Below are positions 1 to 5,696 of a stretch of 5,698 bases of DNA, in pieces. Position 1 is the first letter of the stretch. Every line of letters begins with the position of its first letter. This stretch comes from Candidatus Altarchaeales archaeon A3. GTDB lineage: Archaea > Altiarchaeota > Altiarchaeia > Altiarchaeales > Altiarchaeaceae. The notes below the pieces were generated by a model. It was not told the origin of the DNA. It did no database searches and was given only the letters and a program-made list of their open reading frames with translations. The stretch spans positions 1 through 5,698 of the forward strand of contig MTER01000112.1 in assembly GCA_002083985.1 (NCBI GenBank), in the 5' to 3' direction. The translations under genes and the position numbers were made by a program.

Positions 1-37
1 GAAATTTTTTATAACAATATAACTTTTTTGAGAAATG

Positions 38-55
38 AAAAATAAAATATAAAAA
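38..55 (+). promoter_or_regulatory. A/T-rich promoter candidate for the methyltransferase gene
   Basis: An A/T-only stretch containing AATAAAATATAAAA lies just upstream of the ATG at 65 and could hold a TATA box. A second TATA-like string, TTTTTTATAA, lies at 5-14. The composition is so A/T-rich that I cannot choose between them. No Shine-Dalgarno motif is visible, which would fit a short-leader or leaderless transcript. Confidence 0.3.
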
Positions 56-64
56 CGATTAGCA

Positions 65-745
65 ATGACTGTCTATAAATTAATTTCTACAGATGATTAT
101 CCGGCATTAGTGATTGACGGAATTCTTATGCACTGTATAAAATGGACATCTCCGAAAAAGGACGCCGAAAACAAGGTAAAAATTTTAGGGATTAAAAAAG
201 GAAGGGTTCTAGATATATGTACTGGATTGGGATATACTGCAATTGCGGCATCTCGCTGTGCGGATGAGGTTGTTACAATAGAAAAAGATGAAAATGTAAT
301 TGAAATTGCGAAGAATAATGAATATTCAGCGGAATTATTTACAAGTAAGAGTAAGAACATAAAATCAATTATAGGTGATGCTTACGATGAAATAGAAAAA
401 TTTGATGATGAATGTTTTGATTACCTCATCCATGATCCTCCCACACTTTCAAGGGCCGGAGAGTTGTACGGAGAAAAATTTTATAAAAATTTATATCGTG
501 TATTAAAGTCAGGCGGAAAATTATTTCATTATGTTTCTAAACCAGGCAGCAAATACAGAAATAAATCGGTTGAAAAAGGAATAATAAATCGGTTGAGAAA
601 TGTTGGATTTGAAGTTAAAATTTATGAAAAGGCGAGCGGGGTTGTTTGCTTTAAAAAAGGATTCAAATTTGGCTGGGAAGAAGGTTTATCTGACACAAAG
701 AAAAAATTATATTCGATTGAACTTCAACACAAGTCGCTGGAATAG
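65..745 (+). CDS. Predicted archaeal SAM-dependent methyltransferase (COG2521-like)
   Basis: The 226-residue protein has a class I Rossmann methyltransferase fold. Motif I, the SAM-binding loop, is VLDICTGLGYTA (residues 48-59). The acidic end of strand 2 is TIEKDENV (71-78, E73), and GDAYD (104-108) fits motif III. The motif IV active-site sequence is LIHDPPT (121-127), followed by AGELYGEKFY (131-140) and GGKLFHY (150-156). The order and wording of these blocks, especially GLGYTA, HDPP, AGELY and the FHY strand, match my recollection of COG2521, a predicted archaeal methyltransferase family without an established substrate. The DPP motif is typical of enzymes that methylate an amino nitrogen or a nucleic acid base, so an RNA or DNA substrate is possible but inferred. 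The ATG at 65 gives the usual N-terminus, with the conserved segment LVIDGILMH soon after. No Shine-Dalgarno sequence precedes it. The tail after residue 200 (FGWEEGLSD onward) is lysine-rich and less familiar. It converges on the ftsZ locus across a 1-kb gap. Confidence 0.87.
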   Translation: MTVYKLISTDDYPALVIDGILMHCIKWTSPKKDAENKVKILGIKKGRVLDICTGLGYTAIAASRCADEVVTIEKDENVIEIAKNNEYSAELFTSKSKNIKSIIGDAYDEIEKFDDECFDYLIHDPPTLSRAGELYGEKFYKNLYRVLKSGGKLFHYVSKPGSKYRNKSVEKGIINRLRNVGFEVKIYEKASGVVCFKKGFKFGWEEGLSDTKKKLYSIELQHKSLE

Positions 746-753
746 AGATGAGA

Positions 754-771
754 TTTTTGGAAGATATTTTT
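754..771 (+). terminator. Possible poly-T terminator after the methyltransferase gene
   Basis: Two runs of five T (754-758 and 767-771) follow within 26 bases of the TAG stop at 743-745. Archaeal termination commonly uses short T-tracts without a hairpin. Both runs are short, so this is weak evidence. Confidence 0.3.
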
Positions 772-871
772 GTGCGTATTCTTGTTCGTGAAAATTTAGG
801 TGGTGCCCCCAACTCGTTAATTAAATTCTGATGGGATTATCTCACTATTAATAAATTTAGATTTTAAAATA

Positions 872-944
872 TATGACTTGCGCAATTCACCCTATAAAAG
901 GACTTAAAAAGATAAGAATTCGCATCTGTTTTGCGTAAGTCATA
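872..944. repeat. Inverted repeat / potential long hairpin
   Basis: The left arm TATGACTTGCGCAA (872-885) and right arm TTGCGTAAGTCATA (931-944) are complementary over 14 positions with one mismatch, which would be a G-U pair in RNA. The 45-base loop contains a second possible pairing, GCGCAATTC (880-888) with GAATTCGC (916-923), which needs one bulged base. The arms are more G+C-rich than their surroundings. This could be the fold of a small RNA or a remnant of a mobile element end. No coding potential is visible in it. Confidence 0.6.
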
Positions 945-957
945 AAATAATAATTTT

Positions 958-1006
958 TAATTTGACATTATCTGGATAATTATTTGATGGCGTAATTAAT
1001 AGGTGA
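958..1006 (+). repeat. Left arm of an imperfect inverted repeat pair (MITE-like)
   Basis: The inner part at 985-1006 contains TGATGGCGTAA followed by AATAGGTGA. It matches the reverse complement of 1227-1247 apart from one or two changes and a one-base gap. The outer part at 958-979 (TAATTTGAC and following bases) matches the reverse complement of 1260-1281 at 16 of 22 positions by my count. The order of the two blocks is mirrored on the other side, so this is a single two-block inverted repeat and not a chance 20-mer. Confidence 0.55.
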
Positions 1007-1068
1007 TCGTTGGTGCTCGCCTCCTATAAATCGAAAAAAATCAAAAACAATATTTTAAAAATTCGTAA

Positions 1069-1090
1069 CTTCTCAATAACTCGTGAGAAG
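1069..1090. repeat. Small perfect hairpin inside the inverted-repeat element
   Basis: CTTCTCA (1069-1075) and TGAGAAG (1084-1090) form a 7-bp stem with an 8-base loop. The left arm overlaps a second possible pairing: TCTCAATAA (1071-1079) is the exact reverse complement of TTATTGAGA (1162-1170). The two pairings exclude each other. Confidence 0.4.
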
Positions 1091-1226
1091 GTGATAAAAT
1101 ATATAATTGTTTTGCATTTTTTGTATTTGTTTTTTATAAAATGAGCAATTACAACCCCAACTTATTGAGATATTACAAAAATTCCACTTAAAAGAAATCT
1201 TAAAATTTATGTATTACAAAAAAAAG

Positions 1227-1281
1227 TCACCTATTTTTACGCCATCAATAATTTAATATTTAATCAAACAAAGTCAAGTTA
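1227..1281 (-). repeat. Right arm of an imperfect inverted repeat pair (MITE-like)
   Basis: The segment TCACCTATTTTTACGCCATC (1227-1246) and the outer block ending GTCAAGTTA (1273-1281) mirror the left arm at 958-1006. This arm carries about 8 extra bases between the two blocks. Immediately outside both arms lies AATTT (952-956 and 1282-1286), which could be a target-site duplication, though in DNA this A/T-rich it may be chance. The arms would bracket a non-coding element of about 320 bp. Confidence 0.5.
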
Positions 1282-1382
1282 AATTTAAATTTCATCCTTT
1301 ACTTCATTGAGAACTCCTTTTGTTAAGTATCTCTTAAACATAATGTTCAGGGAATGTAAGATTACACTCGCATCATAAATCC

Positions 1383-1536
1383 AGGTAAATTTTTTTGGTT
1401 GTTTCGTTCAATTTAAATTTGATGGTTTATGTTTGTGTGAAAATTTAAGATTAAATAAAAAATTGTAACTATTCAGCCGCCCAAAAAATTATAGGTAAAT
1501 TTTTTGATTTTTTTGAAATTTTCATAGGTAATTTTA
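1383..1536 (+). repeat. Short dispersed direct repeats AGGTAA(A)TTTT
   Basis: AGGTAAATTTTTT occurs at 1383-1395 and again at 1493-1505, and a shorter copy AGGTAATTTTA starts at 1526. The second and third copies are both preceded by AT (ATAGGTAA). The spacing is irregular, so this is not an array. It may be residue of degenerate sequence or simple low complexity. Confidence 0.3.
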
Positions 1537-1725
1537 AAATCCAATAGATTTTTAAAGATTAAAAACCCGCAGTTTTTAGTAATTTTTGTACCCTCTGAAC
1601 AAAAAAGGATTATAATTTTTGAGAAATCTGAATAAAAAATTAAAATTAATTTTTAGATTTTGAGGGTTTGAACCATATAGTATTGAGCAAGTTCAGAAAA
1701 CTACCAACTTTCAGAATTAAAATTT

Positions 1726-1747
1726 AAAAAAAATAAGAAATAAAAAA
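1726..1747 (-). terminator. Poly-T terminator candidate downstream of the stand-alone ftsZ
   Basis: Read on the minus strand, runs of six T (1747-1742) and eight T (1733-1726) lie about 43 to 65 bases beyond the TAA stop at 1790-1792. No stable hairpin precedes them. This agrees with archaeal intrinsic termination at T-tracts and with the similarly placed tract after the neighbouring gene. Confidence 0.5.
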
Positions 1748-1789
1748 TTTAAAGTCAGTTATTGGTTAGCCCATATTTTCTACATATTG

Positions 1790-2842
1790 TTATATCATCC
1801 TTATATTGCCTTTTCCATAAATTTCCTGTCCCTGGAACGATGGGCTTTTGATCATATCCGGTGCTGAAATGCCTGTTAAAATTGCTATTACTTCCAACTC
1901 GTCACCCATTTTCGGCTCAACTCTTGCTCCGAATACTACATTTGCATCCTGTGGGAAATTTTTGGTTATAAGTTCTCCTACTTTTGTAACATCGTTTAAA
2001 CTTGTATTTGGACCTCCAGTTATATGAATTAACGCTCCACTTCCTTTGTTAATTTCCGCATTTAGAAGCGGATGATATAAAACCCCCTCTGCTGCCTGCT
2101 TGATCTTATCAGGACCTGCTCCCCGTCCAACACTAATTGTTGAAATATCGCCCTTAGTCATAACTGCTCTAAGATCTGCAAAGTCCAGATTAATCAAACT
2201 TGGTTCTAAAATTGTCTTTGAGATTCCTCTAACCGAAGTAGATGTTATCCTGTCCGCAGCTGCAAATGCATCATTGATTGGAACATTTGGCGCATATTCC
2301 AAAAGCTTATTATTGTCTATTATAACAACCGTATCTGCATACTTTCTCAGGTTTTCTATTCCTTCTCTTGCTTTTTGTGTTCTTGCTCTTTCTAATTTAA
2401 AAGGAAATGTTATAACTGCAACAACCAAAGCACCCATATCTTTTGCAATTTTTGCTATTACTGGTGCTGCACCTGTACCTGTTCCTCCACCCATTCCTGC
2501 TGTCAAAAATAACAAATCAACACCTTCCATTTGTTGAGCAAGTAACTGGTTACTTTCTATTGCTGCTGCTTCTCCAACATCAGGAAATCCTCCTGCACCC
2601 ATTCCTCCAGTGGTCTTTGCTCCGATTAAAATTTTTATCATATCTCCTTTTAAACTCATCAGGTGAACTTTGTCCGTGTTTGTTGCTATTAACTTTACTC
2701 CTTCATTTCCAAGGCCAGCGTTTGCTAATCTTTCAATGTTATTACTTCCTGCACCACCTGCACCAACTACCATAATTTTTGGAGATGCATAAGTTCCAAT
2801 ATCTCCGATTATTCCTTGTCCTTTAAATATTTCTTCTGCCAT
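1790..2842 (-). CDS. ftsZ: Cell division GTPase FtsZ, stand-alone copy, FtsZ2-like
   Basis: This 350-residue tubulin-family GTPase would polymerise at the division site. The phosphate-binding T1 loop reads GAGGAGSN (27-34), NTD follows at 55-57, and GAGGFP lies at 82-87. The tubulin/FtsZ signature GGGTGTG is at 118-124. PFKLERAR (147-154) and DNNKLLEYAPN (176-186) resemble archaeal FtsZ2 more than FtsZ1 as I recall those families. The catalytic T7 loop is intact: N218, D220 and D223 in NLDFAD. The C-terminal domain runs to about residue 324 (ILTG), followed by a short tail of about 25 residues ending in NIRMI, without a long linker. By eye about half the positions match the first module of the neighbouring fusion, and fewer match the second. 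The ATG at 2842 sits 26 bases from a TATA box, so its mRNA may be leaderless. The gap to the upstream fusion gene is 113 bp. Confidence 0.95.
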   Translation of the reverse strand: MAEEIFKGQGIIGDIGTYASPKIMVVGAGGAGSNNIERLANAGLGNEGVKLIATNTDKVHLMSLKGDMIKILIGAKTTGGMGAGGFPDVGEAAAIESNQLLAQQMEGVDLLFLTAGMGGGTGTGAAPVIAKIAKDMGALVVAVITFPFKLERARTQKAREGIENLRKYADTVVIIDNNKLLEYAPNVPINDAFAAADRITSTSVRGISKTILEPSLINLDFADLRAVMTKGDISTISVGRGAGPDKIKQAAEGVLYHPLLNAEINKGSGALIHITGGPNTSLNDVTKVGELITKNFPQDANVVFGARVEPKMGDELEVIAILTGISAPDMIKSPSFQGQEIYGKGNIRMI

Positions 2843-2864
2843 TTTTATAAATTTAATGTTATTA

Positions 2865-2872
2865 CTTTTATA
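2865..2872 (-). promoter_or_regulatory. TATA box of the stand-alone ftsZ, leaderless geometry
   Basis: On the minus strand the sequence is TATAAAAG. Its centre lies about 26 bases upstream of the ATG at 2842, the usual distance from an archaeal TATA box to the transcription start. Transcription would therefore begin at or very near the start codon. No Shine-Dalgarno motif is present. The box lies downstream of the T-tracts at 2894-2907, so the gene probably has its own promoter and is not only co-transcribed with the fusion gene. Confidence 0.55.
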
Positions 2873-2893
2873 CCGATATGTTAATTTAAAATT

Positions 2894-2907
2894 AAAAAAT
2901 TAAAAAA
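2894..2907 (-). terminator. Poly-T terminator candidate after the tandem ftsZ fusion
   Basis: Two runs of six T on the minus strand (2907-2902 and 2899-2894) begin about 49 bases past the TAA stop at 2956-2958. They lie before the TATA box of the next gene, so the two ftsZ genes could be separately transcribed. No hairpin is evident. Confidence 0.5.
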
Positions 2908-2955
2908 TAAATTTTTCTTTGGTTTTGCTGCCTTTATTGTTATTACTTGCGGTTC

Positions 2956-5460
2956 TTATAAGTAGGTTATTCCAAGATCCTTAAAAAGATCAGGTATTGA
3001 AGAAGTGTACATGCCGCCTTTCCCCATTCCTCCAACCGGAATACTCATCCCTTTTACACCTGTAAGTATTGCTACGACTTTAATTTTGTCTCCAAGTTTT
3101 TCATCAATTCTTGCACCCCATACAACATTTGCGTTCTTTTTAACACCCTTACTTATGCCGTCTCCAATAGAGTGTGCTTCCTCTAAGGTCATATTTGCCC
3201 CTCCTGTTATGTGAATTAATGCACCGCTAATATCACTGTAATTCACATCAAGCAAAGGCCTGTTCAATGTTGATGAAATTGCCTGCTTGACCTTATCCGG
3301 ACCATCACCTTCACCGACACAAATCAAGGAAATTTCTTTATTTCCCATTGTTGACTTTATATCTGCAAAGTCCAGATTTATTAAACTTGGAGTCATAATT
3401 GTCTCTGTAATGCCCTGAACAGCATCCTGAATCACTTTGTCTGCGAACATAAATGCATCATTCATCGGCATATTCGGCACAACAGTACGCAATTTCTCAT
3501 TGTCTATTACAACAACAGTATCACAATATTGCATTAGTCGTGCTATCCCTTCTTTCGCTTTATCCTTTCTTGCTCTTTCAAGATTAAAAGGATAGGTTAC
3601 AATTCCTACAACGATTGCACCTCCCTGTTTTGCTATTTTAGCTACTACTGGTCCCGCACCTGTTCCTGTTCCGCCACCCATACCTATTCCCAAAAACACA
3701 AGCTGGGGCTTTCCCACCGCTTGCTGTAAAAGATTAAAGGACTCTTCTGCTGCTTTTTCACCAACATCAGGATAACCGCCGGCACCCATACCCTTTGTCA
3801 TCTTTCCTCCTATCAATACTTTAGTAATAGGTACTTTATCTTCTTTAACCATATCAACTAATGCCCTTTTGTCTGTATTTATAGCAATCAGTCGGGTACT
3901 TCTCAAACATGTTTTTGAAAGTCCTGCTTCTGAAAGGCGAGTAATACTATTACACCCCCCTCCACCAACACCAATTACTATAATTTTTGGATCTTCAAGA
4001 TCAACACCATCTGCACCCAAAATATTCCTCAATTCTTCTTTCTCTCTCGCAAGTGCTTCTGTATCTTCGATTAAAACAGGCCTTTGCCTTGGTTGTGCTT
4101 TTGGCGGTTGTACATATTCCTGCTGAGGTTGAGAGATATTTCCCTGGGGTTGTTGATAACATGGTTGTGTTTGTTGAACTCCATATCCTTGTTCCGGTTG
4201 CCTATAACCCTGATTCTGTGATGGATAACTTATCGGTTGTTGTTCCTGTTGAGAGTAACTTCCCGCTCCACTATATCCACCGGCTGGCCATGCTGGTTTA
4301 TATACATTTTTTGGCTGTGCTTGTGGGGATTGAAATTGCTGCTGCGGCACTGGTTGAGATTGTACATTAATTCTACCTTCCCCCACCGGGGCATTGCTTT
4401 CTCCTGACAAGAGATTACTCTTTATTCCGGTTATAATTAAAACAATCTCTACTTTGCCCCCCATTTCTTCATCCACTCTTGCACCCCATATAACAGGAGC
4501 ATTTTGACTTACTTTTTCAGTGAGCATACTTCCTGCTTTATTTGCATCATTCAGCGAAAGTGTTGACCCGCCTGTAATGTGAATCAAAGCACCGGTTGCA
4601 CCCATAGTATCAACTTCTAATAAAGGTTGGTTTTTAACTGCTGCTACTGCCTCCTCAATCTTCTTTGGTCCTGCTCCCCGACCCATACTTATCATTGCCA
4701 TTCCTCCTATTCTCATTACAGCCATAAAGTCGGCAAGATCAAGATTTATTAAACTTGGAATAAGTATGGAATGTGTTATTCCGTCTATTGCCTTTCCGAT
4801 AACCTCATCTGCAATTTTAAATGCTTCATCCATTGGTGAATTTGGTGCATACTGAACTAACAGATTATTGTCCAAAATGATGACTGTATGTGAGACCAGC
4901 TTTAACTTTTCAATACCTTCTTTTGCCTTTGTAACTCTTGCACGCTCAAGTCTGAAAGGGAATGTTACAACACTAATAACAATTGCTCCCATATCTCTTG
5001 CAATTTTTGCTACTACTGACGCTCCGCCTGTTCCTGTTCCACCACCCATACCAGCAGAGATGAATACGATTCGTGCCCCTTCCATCGCCTGTGCAATATC
5101 CCGATTGCTTGCTATTGCTGCTTCTTCACCAATATTTGGAAAACCTCCCGCACCTTGTCCACCTGTTAATTTTGCACCCATTAAAATTTTCTTTATTCTT
5201 AAATCACTTATCATCCGTAATTGTTTTATGTCGGTATTCATTGCTATTAACTCAACTTCGTGTGCAACCCCCATTTCAGATAATCTTCTAATAGTATTGC
5301 ATCCTCCACCCCCCACACCAACCACACATATCTTTGGATTTGCGGTAGATACTCCTTCGGATCCCAAAATTGTAGACATTTGTTGTTCTGCCTTTTCACT
5401 ATTATTTTCATTTCCCATTTTAAATACATCTTTACTATTTCCGTAAACAAAAGGTTCCAT
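2956..5460 (-). CDS. Tandem FtsZ-FtsZ fusion protein (two complete FtsZ modules in one chain)
   Basis: This one open frame of 834 codons holds two full FtsZ modules; a usual archaeal FtsZ is about 350-400 residues. Module 1 (about 42-346) has GGGGCN (50-55), NTD (75-77), GGGTGTG (139-145) and T7 loop NLDLAD (N239, D241, D244). Module 2 (about 491-802) has GGGGCN (499-504), NTD (528-530), GGGTGTG (595-601) and NLDFAD (N695, D697, D700). Both have the FtsZ2-like PFxLERAR segment. Between them lies a Gln/Pro/Tyr-rich linker, and each module carries its own N-terminal helix (for module 2 about 466-480). The chain ends with a short Gly/Met-rich segment and [14 protein letters not shown] take ATG 5460 as the start; an in-frame TTG lies at 5466. 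No Met codon occurs between about residues 333 and 537, so module 2 cannot start separately at an ATG. The likely role is in division filaments as a covalent dimer; this is inferred. Confidence 0.93.
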   Translation of the reverse strand: MEPFVYGNSKDVFKMGNENNSEKAEQQMSTILGSEGVSTANPKICVVGVGGGGCNTIRRLSEMGVAHEVELIAMNTDIKQLRMISDLRIKKILMGAKLTGGQGAGGFPNIGEEAAIASNRDIAQAMEGARIVFISAGMGGGTGTGGASVVAKIARDMGAIVISVVTFPFRLERARVTKAKEGIEKLKLVSHTVIILDNNLLVQYAPNSPMDEAFKIADEVIGKAIDGITHSILIPSLINLDLADFMAVMRIGGMAMISMGRGAGPKKIEEAVAAVKNQPLLEVDTMGATGALIHITGGSTLSLNDANKAGSMLTEKVSQNAPVIWGARVDEEMGGKVEIVLIITGIKSNLLSGESNAPVGEGRINVQSQPVPQQQFQSPQAQPKNVYKPAWPAGGYSGAGSYSQQEQQPISYPSQNQGYRQPEQGYGVQQTQPCYQQPQGNISQPQQEYVQPPKAQPRQRPVLIEDTEALAREKEELRNILGADGVDLEDPKIIVIGVGGGGCNSITRLSEAGLSKTCLRSTRLIAINTDKRALVDMVKEDKVPITKVLIGGKMTKGMGAGGYPDVGEKAAEESFNLLQQAVGKPQLVFLGIGMGGGTGTGAGPVVAKIAKQGGAIVVGIVTYPFNLERARKDKAKEGIARLMQYCDTVVVIDNEKLRTVVPNMPMNDAFMFADKVIQDAVQGITETIMTPSLINLDFADIKSTMGNKEISLICVGEGDGPDKVKQAISSTLNRPLLDVNYSDISGALIHITGGANMTLEEAHSIGDGISKGVKKNANVVWGARIDEKLGDKIKVVAILTGVKGMSIPVGGMGKGGMYTSSIPDLFKDLGITYL
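3055..3990 (-). other. FtsZ module 2 of the fusion (GTPase plus C-terminal domain)
   Basis: Residues about 491-802 hold a second complete core, from [14 protein letters not shown] to [11 protein letters not shown]-binding loops and the T7 loop are intact. It differs from module 1 and the stand-alone FtsZ by small insertions after the first helix (KTCLRSTR) and before KVLIGG (KEDKVPIT). It also has Gly591-Ile592 (codons 3685-3690) directly before GMGGGTGTG, where the other two have Ser/Thr-Ala. It is therefore the more divergent module. Confidence 0.9.
4087..4422 (-). other. Gln/Pro/Tyr-rich disordered linker between the two FtsZ modules
   Basis: This segment covers residues about 347-458. 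It has no predicted fold and is of low complexity: about 28 Gln, 16 Pro and 8 Tyr in its roughly 95-residue core, with loose Q-P-x-Q and GY units. Codons for Gln are mixed CAA and CAG, so it is not a fresh triplet expansion. It sits where a normal FtsZ has its disordered C-terminal linker, which suggests that the linker of one ancestral FtsZ now tethers it to a second FtsZ. Confidence 0.9.
4423..5337 (-). other. FtsZ module 1 of the fusion (GTPase plus C-terminal domain)
   Basis: Residues about 42-346 hold a complete FtsZ core from [13 protein letters not shown] to VLIITGIK. All GTP-binding loops and the T7 residues are present. Departures from the usual pattern are His191 (codon 4888-4890) where FtsZ normally has Asp before the Thr or Ser of the DT/DS pair, and Leu in place of Phe in the T7 loop (NLDLAD). 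It shares AAIxSN, MEG and GAGGFP with the stand-alone FtsZ, so these two look like the closest pair of the three domains. Confidence 0.9.
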
Positions 5461-5498
5461 TTTCAAATTTTGTTTATTATTTTTTATCTTTTTTATTA

Positions 5499-5510
5499 AT
5501 TATATATTTA
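5499..5510 (-). promoter_or_regulatory. TATA-like promoter element of the tandem ftsZ gene
   Basis: On the minus strand the sequence is TAAATATATAAT, centred about 45 bases upstream of the ATG at 5460. That would give a leader of about 20 bases. An alternative A/T string nearer to the gene (5484-5494) would give an almost leaderless message. No Shine-Dalgarno motif precedes the ATG. Confidence 0.4.
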
Positions 5511-5547
5511 TTCTGATAGTTTATAATTATTGATAATGATAATATAC

Positions 5548-5578
5548 TTATGTATTAATTCATACATAATTCATACAT
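5548..5578. promoter_or_regulatory. Operator-like palindrome plus tandem direct repeat
   Basis: TTATGTAT (5548-5555) and ATACATAA (5562-5569) form an 8-bp inverted repeat with a 6-base spacer. The right half then repeats exactly: AATTCATACAT occurs at 5557-5567 and again at 5568-5578, an 11-base period close to one helical turn. Three half-sites lie about 90-120 bases upstream of the fusion start and just upstream of the putative TATA box. This is the arrangement expected of a regulator binding site, but the sequence is A/T-rich and the regulator is unknown. Confidence 0.4.
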
Positions 5579-5651
5579 CCTTAAAATTAGTAAATTTGTT
5601 GTTTAAAAATTTTACAAATTTTTAAATCCCTAAGTGAAACGAGGCAATTTA

Positions 5652-5696
5652 TTATTGCTTTGTTTTTTGTGTTCCTGTAAATTCCTCAATTTTTTC
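5652..5696 (-). CDS. Possible C-terminal end of a further minus-strand gene (partial)
   Basis: From the right edge, one minus-strand frame reads EKIEEFTGTQKTKQ and then TAA at 5652-5654. The composition (charged, coherent, then stop) resembles a protein C-terminus lying upstream of the fusion gene. Only 14 codons are visible and a second frame is also open to the edge (22 codons, ending near 5630), so the call is weak and no function can be given. Confidence 0.2.
   Translation of the reverse strand, partial: EKIEEFTGTQKTKQ

Larger units (their letters stand above)
746..1789. other. Long A/T-rich intergenic region without a convincing gene
   Basis: About 1,040 bases separate the converging methyltransferase and ftsZ genes. 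All frames on both strands are closed by frequent stops. I saw no tRNA cloverleaf, rRNA motif or CRISPR-type repeat array. The region does hold non-random structure, annotated separately: a 14-bp inverted repeat at 872-944, a facing pair of diverged inverted repeats at 958-1006 and 1227-1281, a small hairpin at 1069-1090, short AGGTAAATTTT repeats at 1383-1536, and T-tracts (minus strand) at 1726-1747. It could be a decayed mobile element, a non-coding RNA locus, or both. Confidence 0.75.

Noticed and set aside
748..831. A 27-codon frame (MRFLEDIFVRILVRE and onward) starting 3 bases after the methyltransferase stop.
   Set aside because: It is too short, has no recognisable motif or ribosome binding site, and its T-runs are better read as a possible terminator. 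It may be the degraded start of a former gene, but that cannot be supported.
1141..1191. A 16-codon frame MSNYNPNLLRYYKNST preceded by a TATA-like TTTTATAAA.
   Set aside because: The TATA-like string abuts the ATG, at the wrong distance, and such short frames are expected by chance.
1662..1676. GAGGGTTTGAACC, resembling a tRNA T-loop or a CRISPR repeat end.
   Set aside because: The flanking bases do not form a T-stem, no acceptor or anticodon arm is present, and the string occurs once.
2100..2775. Long open frames antisense to the ftsZ genes (for example 2100-2537, 4868-5446 and 3987-4370 on the plus strand).
   Set aside because: They are complementary shadows of conserved FtsZ coding sequence. 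Their translations are low-complexity Leu/Pro/Ile/Ser-rich with no family resemblance.
5461..5466. Upstream TTG start extending the fusion by two residues.
   Set aside because: An ATG lies two codons downstream and TTG is a less common start. The difference has no effect on the domains.
5592..5621. Inverted repeat AAATTTGT / ACAAATTT with a 14-base loop.
   Set aside because: It is composed almost wholly of A and T in an A/T-rich region, so it is expected by chance.
5642..5670. Small stem GGCAAT/ATTGCT followed by TTTGTTTTTT, like a plus-strand rho-independent terminator.
   Set aside because: No plus-strand gene precedes it in the window, the stem is only about 6 bp with wobble pairs, and it overlaps a possible minus-strand C-terminus.
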